Assembly (NCBI RefSeq): GCF_018918095.1
Contig: NZ_JAHLPV010000021.1
Location: 1-45,236, forward strand
Direction: 5' to 3'
DNA from: Acetivibrio sp. MSJd-27
GTDB taxonomy: Bacteria; Bacillota; Clostridia; UMGS1840; HGM11507
DNA length: 45,236 bases
Both the position numbers and the translations under genes were made by a program. Every line of letters starts with the position of its first letter. Within the stretch, counting starts at the first letter, position 1. Under the pieces are notes generated by a model, which was given only the letters and a program-made list of their open reading frames with translations, was not told the DNA's origin and made no database searches. Positions 36,101-43,240 of this stretch are shown here, piece after piece.

Positions 36101-37420
36101 AGTACTCTGGCGCTGAATACGCTGACAGTCAAAGCTCTCGATCAGTACGGTGCGGAAATGACAGCACCGGATAATCTTGCGTGGGAGCTCACAAACAATG
36201 GCAGTCAGGCAGTTATGTGGGAAAACATTCTTTCCTTTGGCTCTGTCCGCGGCACGGTCACCCTAACCGCGAAAAGCGGTGAAATCCGCTCCTCCGGGAT
36301 TTCGATTCCGGTAGGGCCGGACGTGAAGCAGCTTTCTGCTTCCAGAACCTCCCTTTCAGCCAGCGGGGGAACCGTGAGCTTTTCTCTGAGCGGAGAGCGG
36401 CTGCAGGATTCCGTAACGGTGAGCGCTTTTTCGGGGAACAGCGAAACGCCGCTTCTATCCTCCTCCAGTGAATGGAACGGAAAAACAGCTTCGGCAAAAT
36501 TGACCTTCCCTGCCAGCACTTCCTCCAAACAAACGGTTTACACCGTTCGCATTTCCTACGACGGCACCCTCTTTGAAGTTTCACCCTCCGTCTCTGTCAC
36601 CGTGGCAGCCTCCACCGCCGGCGGAAACCACGGAGGCGGTGGAGGAGGAGGCGGCGGGGGCGGCGGAATTAGACCTACTGCGACACCCACCCCTGCTCCA
36701 ACTCCCACAGCAGCACCGTCCATCTCACCTTCTACCGAACCCGTTAAAGCATCGGATCGCTTTGAGGATGTAAATAAAACCGACTGGTACTGCCCTGCTG
36801 TGAACTTTGTCTATGAAAAAGGGCTTTTCACCGGAACGGACGAAACGCACTTTGAACCGGAAAGTCCAATGACTCGTGGCATGCTGGTCACCGTTCTCTA
36901 TCGGCTGGAAGGCTCAGAGGAGAAAGCCGCAAGTGTCTTTTCTGATGTCGTACCTGGCGAATGGTATGCCGCGCCTGCAAGCTGGGCGGCAAAAAATAAT
37001 ATTGTCACCGGTGTAGGCGATAACCGGTTTGCACCGGAAGACAATATCACCCGTGAACAGTTGGCAACCATTTTTTACAAATATGCTGTTTTTATAGGGC
37101 AGGACTTCCTCATTTCCCAAACGGAACTGCCTTTTTCTGACCGGGAACAAATCTCCGGATGGGCGAAAGAAGCATGTATCTGGGCAGTGAATGCAGGTCT
37201 GCTGTCCGGCAAGGAAAACAATCTTCTTGATCCGGGCGGAGATGCCACAAGAGCCGAGGTTGCCGCTGTGCTTCAGCGCTTTATCGCTTGGCGGGCACAG
37301 CCTGTCACCAGCGCAAGCCTGCTTCCGCCTTCTTTTACCGGACTTCTGTTTCAAAAACAATCGCATCATTTGGCTGACAAATTTTTTGAATATGCTATAA
37401 CTGTGGGCAAGATGTCCTAA
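33188..37420 (+). CDS. Giant SLH-anchored beta-helix protein with CBM-like domain
   Basis: A 1410-residue cell-surface protein, start ATG 33188 after AAAAAGGAAGATGTATC. Residues 1-26 are a signal peptide (ending AEVSA). Residues about 28-170 are a CBM4/9-like jelly roll (SESFETDFSDLPPGWNYY). Residues about 235-710 form a pectate-lyase-like parallel beta-helix (DRIRLQNIINETAAAAD, TLKSGIVLSGSGQG). Ig-like domains (about 740-1140) follow, then a run of 12 Gly and a Pro/Thr linker (1145-1180). Three SLH motifs (FEDVNKTDWYCPAVNF, FSDVVPGEWYAAPASW, SGWAKEACIWAVNAG; about 1191-1367) would anchor it to the cell wall. It may bind or cleave a polysaccharide; no catalytic site was identified. About 32 residues beyond SLH3 are unusual and the last seven codons come from repeat copy F. 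Confidence 0.9.
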   Translation: MKKKALSLLLAFVLSAAASLTAEVSAKETILFSESFETDFSDLPPGWNYYSVSTTAENIKADREYASDGQQGLRLTKTVDTVPAGISCSKITAEPGKTYTAQTDVYLHSGSCSLYLKFHDGAGKEVGTKSVSAVSAGNWEELSVSMEAPENTAFTFVILYINKASLGDATFDRVRLMELSQSTVLQNDPVNSRLVVPSDSALTYPAYNEQGDKLSDFSHAGFYAGAVELPVTENLPVAVTVSPSADASGDDRIRLQNIINETAAAADPSKMTVIKLEPGRYNISAPGITLKSGIVLSGSGQGPNGTVLYASSAQQYSAVKPAGSALKKTGADINIIDNYVKAGSNILHVEDSSSLQAGDLITIVHPSPAEWCKGMEMSAIRNVYGDDTSWGEGKVDMSTERTIQSIQGNQITLDFPLFVPLNKSYAQSYLYKTDESGRIENFGVENLRIESYYNGNPDDEAHASAAVNISYAKNGFIRNVSAKYFVLNAVACGRNSKQITVQNCSSLQPVSQMAGSRRYSFACSTSAQQILITGCYSYDGRHDFEASYPATGPLVYLDNIADSSNTASETHGTWSTGLLYDNLYQVGAGSKGFIAMANRGVYGTKLSQGWSAAGCVAWNCLSSTIIAHKPPLSYQNFMIGTWGVYQDSASQAMKNANLRSYQGIYRTDSVYTADSSYFETNSNTPFAGDAYREAESNPVEPRSLYKAQLAQRMTGDYRNVRPNAPILLTPRAEEELTGTVIKLNGIYQKGASAVTVYIDDEPHQAVLQEDDNTFQLSLPLSQGWHKVYSTQTVDGLESTKSADRFVKLGDSGEDYTTSSSYPREKTSLIANDPRFSFDRLGSTPETLTVSAPQEPLYEGVPFDLTQLSLNAADKSGNPVLLTAAQKASVTWQLSSESEITAGKITLQNGVLTVSEDALKDGEEKKLFITASLSDSEAGKPVVSPEITLRVRQRSKCAKLTVENAPDGASYRSTLALNTLTVKALDQYGAEMTAPDNLAWELTNNGSQAVMWENILSFGSVRGTVTLTAKSGEIRSSGISIPVGPDVKQLSASRTSLSASGGTVSFSLSGERLQDSVTVSAFSGNSETPLLSSSSEWNGKTASAKLTFPASTSSKQTVYTVRISYDGTLFEVSPSVSVTVAASTAGGNHGGGGGGGGGGGGIRPTATPTPAPTPTAAPSISPSTEPVKASDRFEDVNKTDWYCPAVNFVYEKGLFTGTDETHFEPESPMTRGMLVTVLYRLEGSEEKAASVFSDVVPGEWYAAPASWAAKNNIVTGVGDNRFAPEDNITREQLATIFYKYAVFIGQDFLISQTELPFSDREQISGWAKEACIWAVNAGLLSGKENNLLDPGGDATRAEVAAVLQRFIAWRAQPVTSASLLPPSFTGLLFQKQSHHLADKFFEYAITVGKMS

Positions 37421-37524
37421 GGCGGCGGGGTTTATATCCGCGTTCAGCGGGAATACAATCTCCCGCTGAACGCGGCACTGCTATGCAGTGTCCTTGTTGA
37501 ATGACGGGACAATCCCTTATTGAA
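37397..37524 (+). repeat. Family 1 structured repeat, copy F (inside the SLH gene end)
   Basis: Starting ATAAC at 37397, it supplies the last codons and the stop TAA of the SLH protein gene. GATGTCC leads directly to CTAAGGCGGCGGGG, so the first hairpin has lost one arm. The central stem is AGCGGGA/TCCCGCT with outer CGCGTTC/GAACGCG; the end stem is GGGA-CAA-TCCC. It ends TTATTGAA at 37524. It is the only copy on the plus strand. Confidence 0.85.
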
Positions 37525-37537
37525 AATAAGAAATAAA

Positions 37538-37566
37538 TTGACGGATGAAAAAAATCGTGATAAACT
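37538..37566 (+). promoter_or_regulatory. Promoter of the secDF operon
   Basis: TTGACG (37538-37543) and TAAACT (37561-37566) with a 17-base spacer. The flanks AATAAATT (37532-37539) and AATTTATT (37568-37575) form a hairpin around the promoter, just past repeat copy F. Confidence 0.5.
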
Positions 37567-37610
37567 GAATTTATTATGAAGGATTGTACAAAGCGGAAGG
37601 GGGAGAGAAA

Positions 37611-38048
37611 GTGAAACGGCAGAATCATTCAAAAAAGCTGCGGACAACAGCGCTTTTATTGGCTGTCCTCATGCTTTGCCTGTTCGCCTTTGAGACGGTT
37701 GTCTCTTATGAACTGTCTGCCGAAATGCCGGCAAACTCCGCATCCGATCACTTTTCCCGTTTTCCCGATCTCTGTATCGCCCCTTCCGTTGTCAATTCCG
37801 GAAGTCTGGAGCGCTCCTCCCAAGAGTTCCAGCCATCCCGTTTTTTCAATCTGAGAAGAACTTCTTCTTCCTATCTGCGCGAATTGGCCAGCCCTTTCAA
37901 AATGCCGGTGCTTCAAAAGGTCATGCCGGACGGGCGCGCTCACGACTATTGTATGCCAATTTATCTATCTGCCTTGACCCTTGCGGAAAAGGTTGTCTCT
38001 TATGTCCATAATCAGAACGGCCCGAAAGATACATTCCTCTTCTTTTAA
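37611..38048 (+). CDS. Unknown single-pass membrane protein before secD
   Basis: A 145-residue protein of unknown family. I start it at GTG 37611 because GGGGGAGAGAAA lies just before; a longer TTG start (37584) has no such site. It has a basic N-terminus (KRQNHSKKLR), one hydrophobic segment (TTALLLAVLMLCLFAFETVV), and about 110 residues outside, rich in Ser/Phe/Arg, ending DTFLFF. The secD start is 33 bases downstream, so co-transcription with secDF is likely. No motif known to me is present. Confidence 0.6.
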   Translation: MKRQNHSKKLRTTALLLAVLMLCLFAFETVVSYELSAEMPANSASDHFSRFPDLCIAPSVVNSGSLERSSQEFQPSRFFNLRRTSSSYLRELASPFKMPVLQKVMPDGRAHDYCMPIYLSALTLAEKVVSYVHNQNGPKDTFLFF

Positions 38049-38081
38049 CTTTTTTATTAAAAAGAATGGGAGGAATCTATT

Positions 38082-39350
38082 TTGCGTGCAAAGAAATATA
38101 CATGCGTTATCATTGCACTGATTGTTGCAGTGATTGTTTCCGTCGCTTTTTTCGGACTGGATTTTGGTCCTTTGAAAATCAAGGGTGCCGATGAAATCCG
38201 TTTCGGCATTGATATCCGCGGCGGTGTGGAGGCTGTCTACGAGCCTAAAGATCTGGACAGAGCCCCCACTTCTGAAGAAATGGAAGCGGCCCGTGCGGTA
38301 ATCGAAAACCGTATGGACACTCAAAATATCCTGGACCGTGACGTGACCGTGGATAAATCCACCGGTCAGATTTTGGTCCGTTTCCCCTGGAAATCGGATG
38401 AAACCGATTTCAATCCTCAGAATGCCATCGCCGAGCTGGGAGAAACCGCCCGTTTGACCTTCCGTGATCCGGACGGCAATATTGTGGTGGAAGGAAAAGA
38501 CGTGAAAAAAAGCACTCCAAACGTGGACCCGCAGACCAATCAACCGGTGGTTCAACTGGAGTTCAACACCGAGGGAGCCAAGTCTTTTGAGGAGGCAACC
38601 GGTCGCCTGGTCAACCAGCGGATTTCCATTTATATGGATGAAACCCTGCTCTCCGCCCCCAATGTCCAGCAAAAAATTTCAGGCGGTTCCGCTGTTATAA
38701 CCGGAATGGAAAGTTCAGAGGCGGCAAAAGAGCTTTCTGACAAAATCAATTCCGGCGCACTGCCCTTTTCCCTGGTTTCCAAAAATCACAGCACCATTTC
38801 CCCCACATTGGGAACCGGCGCTTTGAACGTTATGCTCCAGGCAGGGCTTCTGGCGTTTATCCTGATCTGTCTGTTCATGATTTTTTATTACAGGCTGCCA
38901 GGCTTTGTGGCCTGCATCGGCTTGCTTTTACAGCTCTCCTGCCAGATGCTTTTGGTATCGATCCCCCAGTTTACCCTGACGCTTCCCGGCATCGCTGGCA
39001 TGATTCTGTCGGTGGGTATGGGCGTGGATACAAACGTGATTATTGCAGAGCGAATCAAGGAGGAGCTCAACACCGGCAAAACCTTGGCGGGCGCGATTGA
39101 TATCGGCTATCACAGGGCTTATTCTGCCATTGTGGACGGAAACCTGACCACCGCAATCGTGGCCGTTATCCTGATGATCTTCGGTTCGGGCACCATGCTG
39201 TCCTTCGGCTATACCCTTCTCACCGGAGTTATTTTGAACTTTATATCCGGCATCACACTTTCCAGGTATATGACCTCTTCGCTGAGCCAGTATCATATCT
39301 TGAAAAAGCCCGGTTTATACGGAAAAAGGAGGGTGGCAGACCATGATTAA
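38082..39350 (+). CDS. secD: Protein translocase subunit SecD
   Basis: A 422-residue membrane protein of the Sec accessory complex. The start is TTG 38082 after GGGAGGAATCTATT. Helix 1 is at about 7-27, followed by the FGIDIRGGVEAVYE motif, a large extracytoplasmic domain (about 40-260), and five helices with GMGVDTNVIIAERIKEEL and the GSGTMLSFGYTLLTGVI loop. It uses the proton gradient to help exported proteins leave SecYEG. Its stop overlaps secF by eight bases. Confidence 0.95.
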   Translation: MRAKKYTCVIIALIVAVIVSVAFFGLDFGPLKIKGADEIRFGIDIRGGVEAVYEPKDLDRAPTSEEMEAARAVIENRMDTQNILDRDVTVDKSTGQILVRFPWKSDETDFNPQNAIAELGETARLTFRDPDGNIVVEGKDVKKSTPNVDPQTNQPVVQLEFNTEGAKSFEEATGRLVNQRISIYMDETLLSAPNVQQKISGGSAVITGMESSEAAKELSDKINSGALPFSLVSKNHSTISPTLGTGALNVMLQAGLLAFILICLFMIFYYRLPGFVACIGLLLQLSCQMLLVSIPQFTLTLPGIAGMILSVGMGVDTNVIIAERIKEELNTGKTLAGAIDIGYHRAYSAIVDGNLTTAIVAVILMIFGSGTMLSFGYTLLTGVILNFISGITLSRYMTSSLSQYHILKKPGLYGKRRVADHD

Positions 39351-40278
39351 ATTTTATAAAAACCGCTATAAATTTTTCGCCATTTCCTTGGTTCTGATTG
39401 TCCTGGGATTTGTTTTCCTCGGCATCAACGGTATGGATCTTTCCATCCAGTTCAAGGGCGGTGCAATTTTAAAGTATACATACCAAAACGAGATCGACAC
39501 GGAACAGGTGGCTGCGGTTGTCAGCCAGACTTTGAACCGCAGCGCCGATGTGCAGCTCACCACCGACCTGGCAACCGATACCCAAAAGGTAGTTATCAGT
39601 CTGGCCGGCACCGAGGGCGTATCCGCACAGGATCAGGAAACGCTGGATAACGCGCTGAAAGCGGCTTTCCCGGATAACGGCCTGAATCTGTCCGAATCCA
39701 ACATTGTACAAGCGTTTATCGGAAAGAAATTCTTGCAGAACAGCATGATTGCATTGATTCTTTCCTCCATCCTGATCGTCATCTATGTGGCGATTCGTTT
39801 CCAAAAAATTTCGGGGCTGTCCGCAGGGGTGATGGCGCTTGTGGCTCTCTTTCACGACGTGGCCATCGTGTTTTTCACCTTTATCGTGTTCAAGCTTCCC
39901 ATCAACGAGTCCTTTATCGCGGTGGCGCTGACCATTATCGGTTACTCTATCAACGACACCATTGTCATCTATGACCGTATCCGCGAAAACAGCCTGGCAA
40001 ACCGGAAGATGTCCCTTGCGGATCTGGTGGACAAGAGCATCAACCAGTCCCTGGTCCGCTCCTTAAACACCTCGCTGACAACGGTTGTCAGCATCACCAT
40101 CGTCTATATTTTCGCTTCTGTTTACAATATTGAATCCATTAAAGTATTCGCCCTGCCTATGATGGTCGGCCTGATTTCAGGCGCTTACTCCACCATCTGT
40201 ATCGCAGGCCCCCTGTGGGTCATGTGGCAAAACCACAAGACAAAAGCAAGGGAAACCGAAGCGAAAAAAGTCCACTAG
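39343..40278 (+). CDS. secF: Protein translocase subunit SecF
   Basis: A 311-residue partner of SecD, starting ATG 39343 inside the secD end. DLSIQFKGGAILKYTY is the SecF signature; six transmembrane helices follow with LFHDVAIVFFTF, GYSINDTIVIYDRIRE and TSLTTVVSITI. It forms the SecDF complex with the upstream product. Confidence 0.96.
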   Translation: MIKFYKNRYKFFAISLVLIVLGFVFLGINGMDLSIQFKGGAILKYTYQNEIDTEQVAAVVSQTLNRSADVQLTTDLATDTQKVVISLAGTEGVSAQDQETLDNALKAAFPDNGLNLSESNIVQAFIGKKFLQNSMIALILSSILIVIYVAIRFQKISGLSAGVMALVALFHDVAIVFFTFIVFKLPINESFIAVALTIIGYSINDTIVIYDRIRENSLANRKMSLADLVDKSINQSLVRSLNTSLTTVVSITIVYIFASVYNIESIKVFALPMMVGLISGAYSTICIAGPLWVMWQNHKTKARETEAKKVH

Positions 40279-40299
40279 CGCATAAGTGTCCGTATTACA

Positions 40300-40340
40300 A
40301 AAGCGGCATTCTTCTTTGGAAGAATGCCGCTTTGCTTTTT
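40300..40340 (+). terminator. Terminator of the secDF operon
   Basis: AAAGCGGCATTCTTC pairs with GAAGAATGCCGCTTT around a short loop, then GCTTTTT. Confidence 0.85.
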
Positions 40341-40433
40341 ACATGAGAAAATAAGAAAAAATCCTAGGCGACAAAAGCTTTATGATGATCTCCAAAAAGA
40401 AAGGAAGGGGTGTACCGTTTTTCGAACATTTCA

Positions 40434-40536
40434 CCACTTCCCCACGCACGACTGCCCAAAGACAGAGGTACATGAATCATTATACACTATGTACTCTATG
40501 TTTTTCAAGGCGTTGTGACGAAATTCAGGAGGAAAA
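40434..40536 (+). repeat. 103-bp direct repeat, left copy
   Basis: Nearly identical to 40859-40961. It holds CCACTTCCCCACGCACGACT, an imperfect palindrome GTACAT...ATGTAC, and ends in a ribosome-binding site (AGGAGGAAAA). In this copy no start codon follows the site, whereas the right copy leads straight into the DUF6809 gene. Confidence 0.85.
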
Positions 40537-40582
40537 TATACATTTACAATAGATCAATTGACAAGCCTATATAAATATTTAA

Positions 40583-40629
40583 TTGGCGGTAAAATAATAA
40601 TTGATTTTTTGGCGGTAATATATTATAAT
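40583..40629 (+). promoter_or_regulatory. Promoter with two TTGGCGGTAA sites before the RHH gene
   Basis: TTGATT (40601-40606) and TATAAT (40624-40629), 17-base spacer. TTGGCGGTAA occurs at 40583-40592 and 40609-40618; the second is in the spacer, so binding would block the polymerase. They are probably operators for the RHH protein encoded next. Confidence 0.55.
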
Positions 40630-40656
40630 ATAGTTGTCGGCAAGAAGGAGGTGAGC

Positions 40657-40824
40657 ATGCCAAAAAAACAGCGAGGGCGCCCTACAACATCCGATCCCAA
40701 ATGCGAACGTGTTGATGTTCGGCTTACAAAAGATGAATTAGATAAATTAGACGAATACTGTAAGAAGAAAAACATTTCGCGGCCTCAAGGATTACGCGAT
40801 GGATTAAAAGTGCTCAAAATATGA
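40657..40824 (+). CDS. Small ribbon-helix-helix (CopG/Arc-like) protein
   Basis: A 55-residue DNA-binding protein, start ATG 40657 (MPKKQRGRPTT) after GAAGGAGGTGAGC. The basic GRPTTSDPK start and the strand RVDVRLTKDELDKLDEYC followed by ISRPQGLRDGLKVL form a ribbon-helix-helix, as in CopG and Arc. It is most likely an autorepressor binding the two TTGGCGGTAA sites before it. It sits between the two 103-bp repeats, so it looks like an inserted cassette. Confidence 0.75.
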   Translation: MPKKQRGRPTTSDPKCERVDVRLTKDELDKLDEYCKKKNISRPQGLRDGLKVLKI

Positions 40825-40858
40825 AAAGAAGCGGCGCTTTGTCGGCAAACATACTGCG

Positions 40859-40961
40859 CCACTTCCCCACGCACGACTGCCCAAAGGCAGAGGTACATAA
40901 ATCATTATACACTATGTACTCTATGTTTTTCAAGGCGTTGTGACGAAATTCAGGAGGAAAA
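40859..40961 (+). repeat. 103-bp direct repeat, right copy (promoter/RBS of the DUF6809 gene)
   Basis: Matches 40434-40536 with a few changes. It ends in AGGAGGAAAA, five bases before ATG 40966, so it carries the translation signal, and perhaps the promoter, of that gene. Confidence 0.85.
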
Positions 40962-40965
40962 AAGA

Positions 40966-41220
40966 ATGAAAAAAATTTTAGAAGACTTATTTTTTGGCGA
41001 ACTCCAACCGAATGTAATGAATCCCAGCATTCAAAAATGCATTCAAATTATGGACGAAAAGGAAGAAACCCTGCTGAAGCTTTTGGAAGGAAAGGAACGG
41101 AAGCTGTTCCTCGACCTGATAAACGCCCAAAGCGAGTTGGACGGCAACTGTGCTGTTGAACAATTTATCAACGGGTTTAAACTGGGTGCGAGAATGATTG
41201 CAGAAGCTATCATAGAATGA
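40966..41220 (+). CDS. DUF6809-like small protein
   Basis: An 84-residue, mostly helical cytosolic protein with an acidic middle. The start at ATG 40966 follows AGGAGGAAAAAAGA. It resembles the small DUF6809-type proteins that start MKKILEDLF and carry GFKLGARMIAEA at the end, common in clostridial accessory regions. The function is unknown. It is upstream of a terminator and follows the right copy of the 103-bp repeat. Confidence 0.7.
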   Translation: MKKILEDLFFGELQPNVMNPSIQKCIQIMDEKEETLLKLLEGKERKLFLDLINAQSELDGNCAVEQFINGFKLGARMIAEAIIE

Positions 41221-41239
41221 CAGAAAAAATATAGCCACT

Positions 41240-41272
41240 AAAAAATCTCTGTATTTATTACAGGGATTTTTT
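41240..41272 (+). terminator. Terminator of the DUF6809 gene
   Basis: AAAAAATCTCTGTA pairs with TACAGGGATTTTTT (one G-T pair), short loop. Confidence 0.8.
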
Positions 41273-41347
41273 GATATACCGAGAAATCTCAAAGTTTTCG
41301 GCAAAAATAGAAAGACCAGAGTGTTGAAAACGACTCCGGTCAACAAA

Positions 41348-41468
41348 AAATAACCATAAAGAGCTATACTCCTTATGGTTATTTGTCATGAAAGTAGTGA
41401 CCTATTCTGATACGAAATGCACACCCTTTGAACCTTTCGTGTAAAGGTTCAAAGGGTGTGCATTTTTT
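41348..41468 (-). terminator. Two hairpins past the recombinase
   Basis: AAATAACCATAA/TTATGGTTATTT (41348-41384) and the very strong AAATGCACACCCTTTGAACC.../...GGTTCAAAGGGTGTGCATTT (41415-41468) with T/A runs. The second ends the minus-strand recombinase transcript. The 336-base gap 41221-41556 holds nothing else that I can identify apart from a further GACCGC/GCGGTC hairpin near 41500-41535. Confidence 0.75.
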
Positions 41469-41556
41469 AATTATTCCCCAAGGCAGCAAAAGAAAGACCG
41501 CAAACCGTTCACCCCAAAAGGTGTGCGGTCTTGCGGTCTCACTCGTTTCGGTGCGG

Positions 41557-43101
41557 TTACACTCCGACCTTGATTTCTGTGCCGTTGGCAAATACAAAAG
41601 TGATTTCGCCGTTCCTGTGGACGATGGCTTTTTCAATCATCACCGTCCAGATGGTGTCGTTCCAGTCGTGCATTACCTCCGGCTGTTTCTTGAGGGTGCG
41701 GATGTAAAGTGCCATCTTCTTGTCCTGCTGGCTGCGGGCGGTGCGTAGGCTCTGCAACCTTTCCAATTCCGCAGCCGCTTTCTCATACCGCTCGGTGAGG
41801 GCTTCGTACTTTTTGAGGTAGGCTTCCTGGGACTGTGCCGTGGATGCGTTTTCCTTGACTGCTGCCTTGACCAGTTCGGCAACCACCTGAGTTTCTTCAA
41901 GCTGCCGTTCAATGTCGGCATCCAGTGTTCCGAAGTCCATCAGCTTCTGTCGCCATGCTTCTATTTCCTTTGCAATCTGCACCCGATCCTGCATCATCAG
42001 ATTGTAGGCCTTGATGAAAAGGCGCTGTATGGTTTCTGTGTCCAATACAGGGATGCGGCAGTGTTTCTCACTTGCGAATTTGCCGTTGCACTGCCAAATG
42101 GTACGGCGGTACTGATCGGTGGAGTGCCAGACCTTTGGGCCGAAGAAGGCACCGCAGTCCTCGCAGACCAGTTTGGCTGAAAGAACACTTTTGCCGCTGT
42201 AGGCTTTCCCCAGGGTCTTTCGTCTGGCAAACTCTGCTTGCACCTGCTCCCATTCGTCCGGCTCAATGATGGCGGGGTGGCTGCCCGTCACATAATACTG
42301 CGGCACTTCGCCCTCGTTGGGTTTCATTTTCTTTTCCAAAAAGTCGACTGTGAACTTCTTCTGGAGCAGCGCATCACCCTTGTATTTTTCGTTCTGAAGG
42401 ATACTGGTGACCGTAGACTTGCTCCATTTTGCTTTGCCGCCCGGTGAGGGGATGCCCAACTCTTCCAGGTACTTGCAAATGCCTGCTTGGGTCTTGCTCT
42501 CAAGGAAAAGACGGTAAATCAGCTTCACAACCCTGGCTTGACTTTCGACAACCGCAGGCCGTCCGTCCTCGCCCTTTTCATAGCCGAGGAAGCGTTTGTA
42601 CGGCAAATGCACTTTGCCATCAGAGAAGCTCTTGCGCTGTCCCCAGGTGATGTTTTCGGAAATGTTGCGGCTTTCTTCCTGCGCCAGAGAGGACATGATG
42701 GTGATGAGCAGTTCGCCCTTACCGTCAAAGGTGTAGATGCCCTCTTTTTCAAAGTAGCATTCTACGCCGTTCTCTTTCAGCTTTCGGATGGTGACCAGGC
42801 TGTCTACCGTATTTCTCGCAAATCGGCTGACCGACTTGGTAACGATGAGGTCAATTTTGCCGTCCAGTGCATCGGTGATCATTTCTTTGAACCCCTCACG
42901 GCGCTTGGTGTTAGTGCCGGAAATGCCCTCGTCGCTGTAAAGCTTGTCAAACTGACTCTTGCTTCCGAATAAAAATGTATCAACCTTTTTCTCTACAATT
43001 AAATTTTCAGCAACTTCTTTCAGACGATTAACCAAATCATCTGTAACTTCTATCTTCCTGTGTCCAAAGAAACTACAGGTGTATTTTTTATTATCTTTCA
43101 T
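41557..43101 (-). CDS. Chimeric serine recombinase with a SLOG/DUF1273-like N-terminus
   Basis: A 514-residue frame, start ATG 43101 (SD GTGAGGTTTATGTT). Residues 1-54 (YTCSFFGHRKIEVTDD, VDTFLFGSKSQFDKL) are the start of a SLOG-superfamily (DUF1273-like) protein. From residue 55 (YSDEGISGTNTKRREGF) it is a large serine recombinase: VTKSVSRFARNTVDS, Recombinase domain (about 165-270), zinc ribbon (CEDCG...CNGKFASEKHC), and a coiled coil (about 390-460). The N-terminal segment that normally holds the catalytic Ser (YCRVSTD) is missing, so the enzyme should be inactive. The recombinase part is GC-rich and the first 150 bases AT-rich, agreeing with a fusion of two sources near 42950. Confidence 0.85.
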   Translation of the reverse strand: MKDNKKYTCSFFGHRKIEVTDDLVNRLKEVAENLIVEKKVDTFLFGSKSQFDKLYSDEGISGTNTKRREGFKEMITDALDGKIDLIVTKSVSRFARNTVDSLVTIRKLKENGVECYFEKEGIYTFDGKGELLITIMSSLAQEESRNISENITWGQRKSFSDGKVHLPYKRFLGYEKGEDGRPAVVESQARVVKLIYRLFLESKTQAGICKYLEELGIPSPGGKAKWSKSTVTSILQNEKYKGDALLQKKFTVDFLEKKMKPNEGEVPQYYVTGSHPAIIEPDEWEQVQAEFARRKTLGKAYSGKSVLSAKLVCEDCGAFFGPKVWHSTDQYRRTIWQCNGKFASEKHCRIPVLDTETIQRLFIKAYNLMMQDRVQIAKEIEAWRQKLMDFGTLDADIERQLEETQVVAELVKAAVKENASTAQSQEAYLKKYEALTERYEKAAAELERLQSLRTARSQQDKKMALYIRTLKKQPEVMHDWNDTIWTVMIEKAIVHRNGEITFVFANGTEIKVGV

Positions 43102-43137
43102 AACATAAACCTCACTTATAAAGTAGTATTTTGATAT

Positions 43138-43203
43138 ATTATACCATTTATATTGGTGTACGACAATATAAATGAGATTTGTTAAGTGGCATTTTTACCA
43201 CTT
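43138..43203. promoter_or_regulatory. Divergent promoters and operator between recombinase and XRE genes
   Basis: Minus strand: TTGTCG (43161-43166) and TATAAT (43138-43143), 17 bases apart, for the recombinase. Plus strand: the inverted repeat AAGTGG-N8-CCACTT (43184-43203) lies over the -35 region of the XRE gene, with TATAAT near 43218. It is a likely operator of the XRE protein. Confidence 0.6.
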
Positions 43204-43240
43204 TTGTGAGTTAAAATATAATATAAGGAGGGTGAATACT

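Noticed and set aside
36632-36665. Gly-coding G-rich tract as a phase-variation switch
   Set aside because: The tract is a mix of GGA/GGC/GGG/GGT codons, not a long single-base run, so slippage would be rare; it looks like a flexible linker.
40324-40518. 64-codon plus-strand frame between secF and the first 103-bp repeat
   Set aside because: It starts in the secF terminator and runs into the repeat; no ribosome-binding site.
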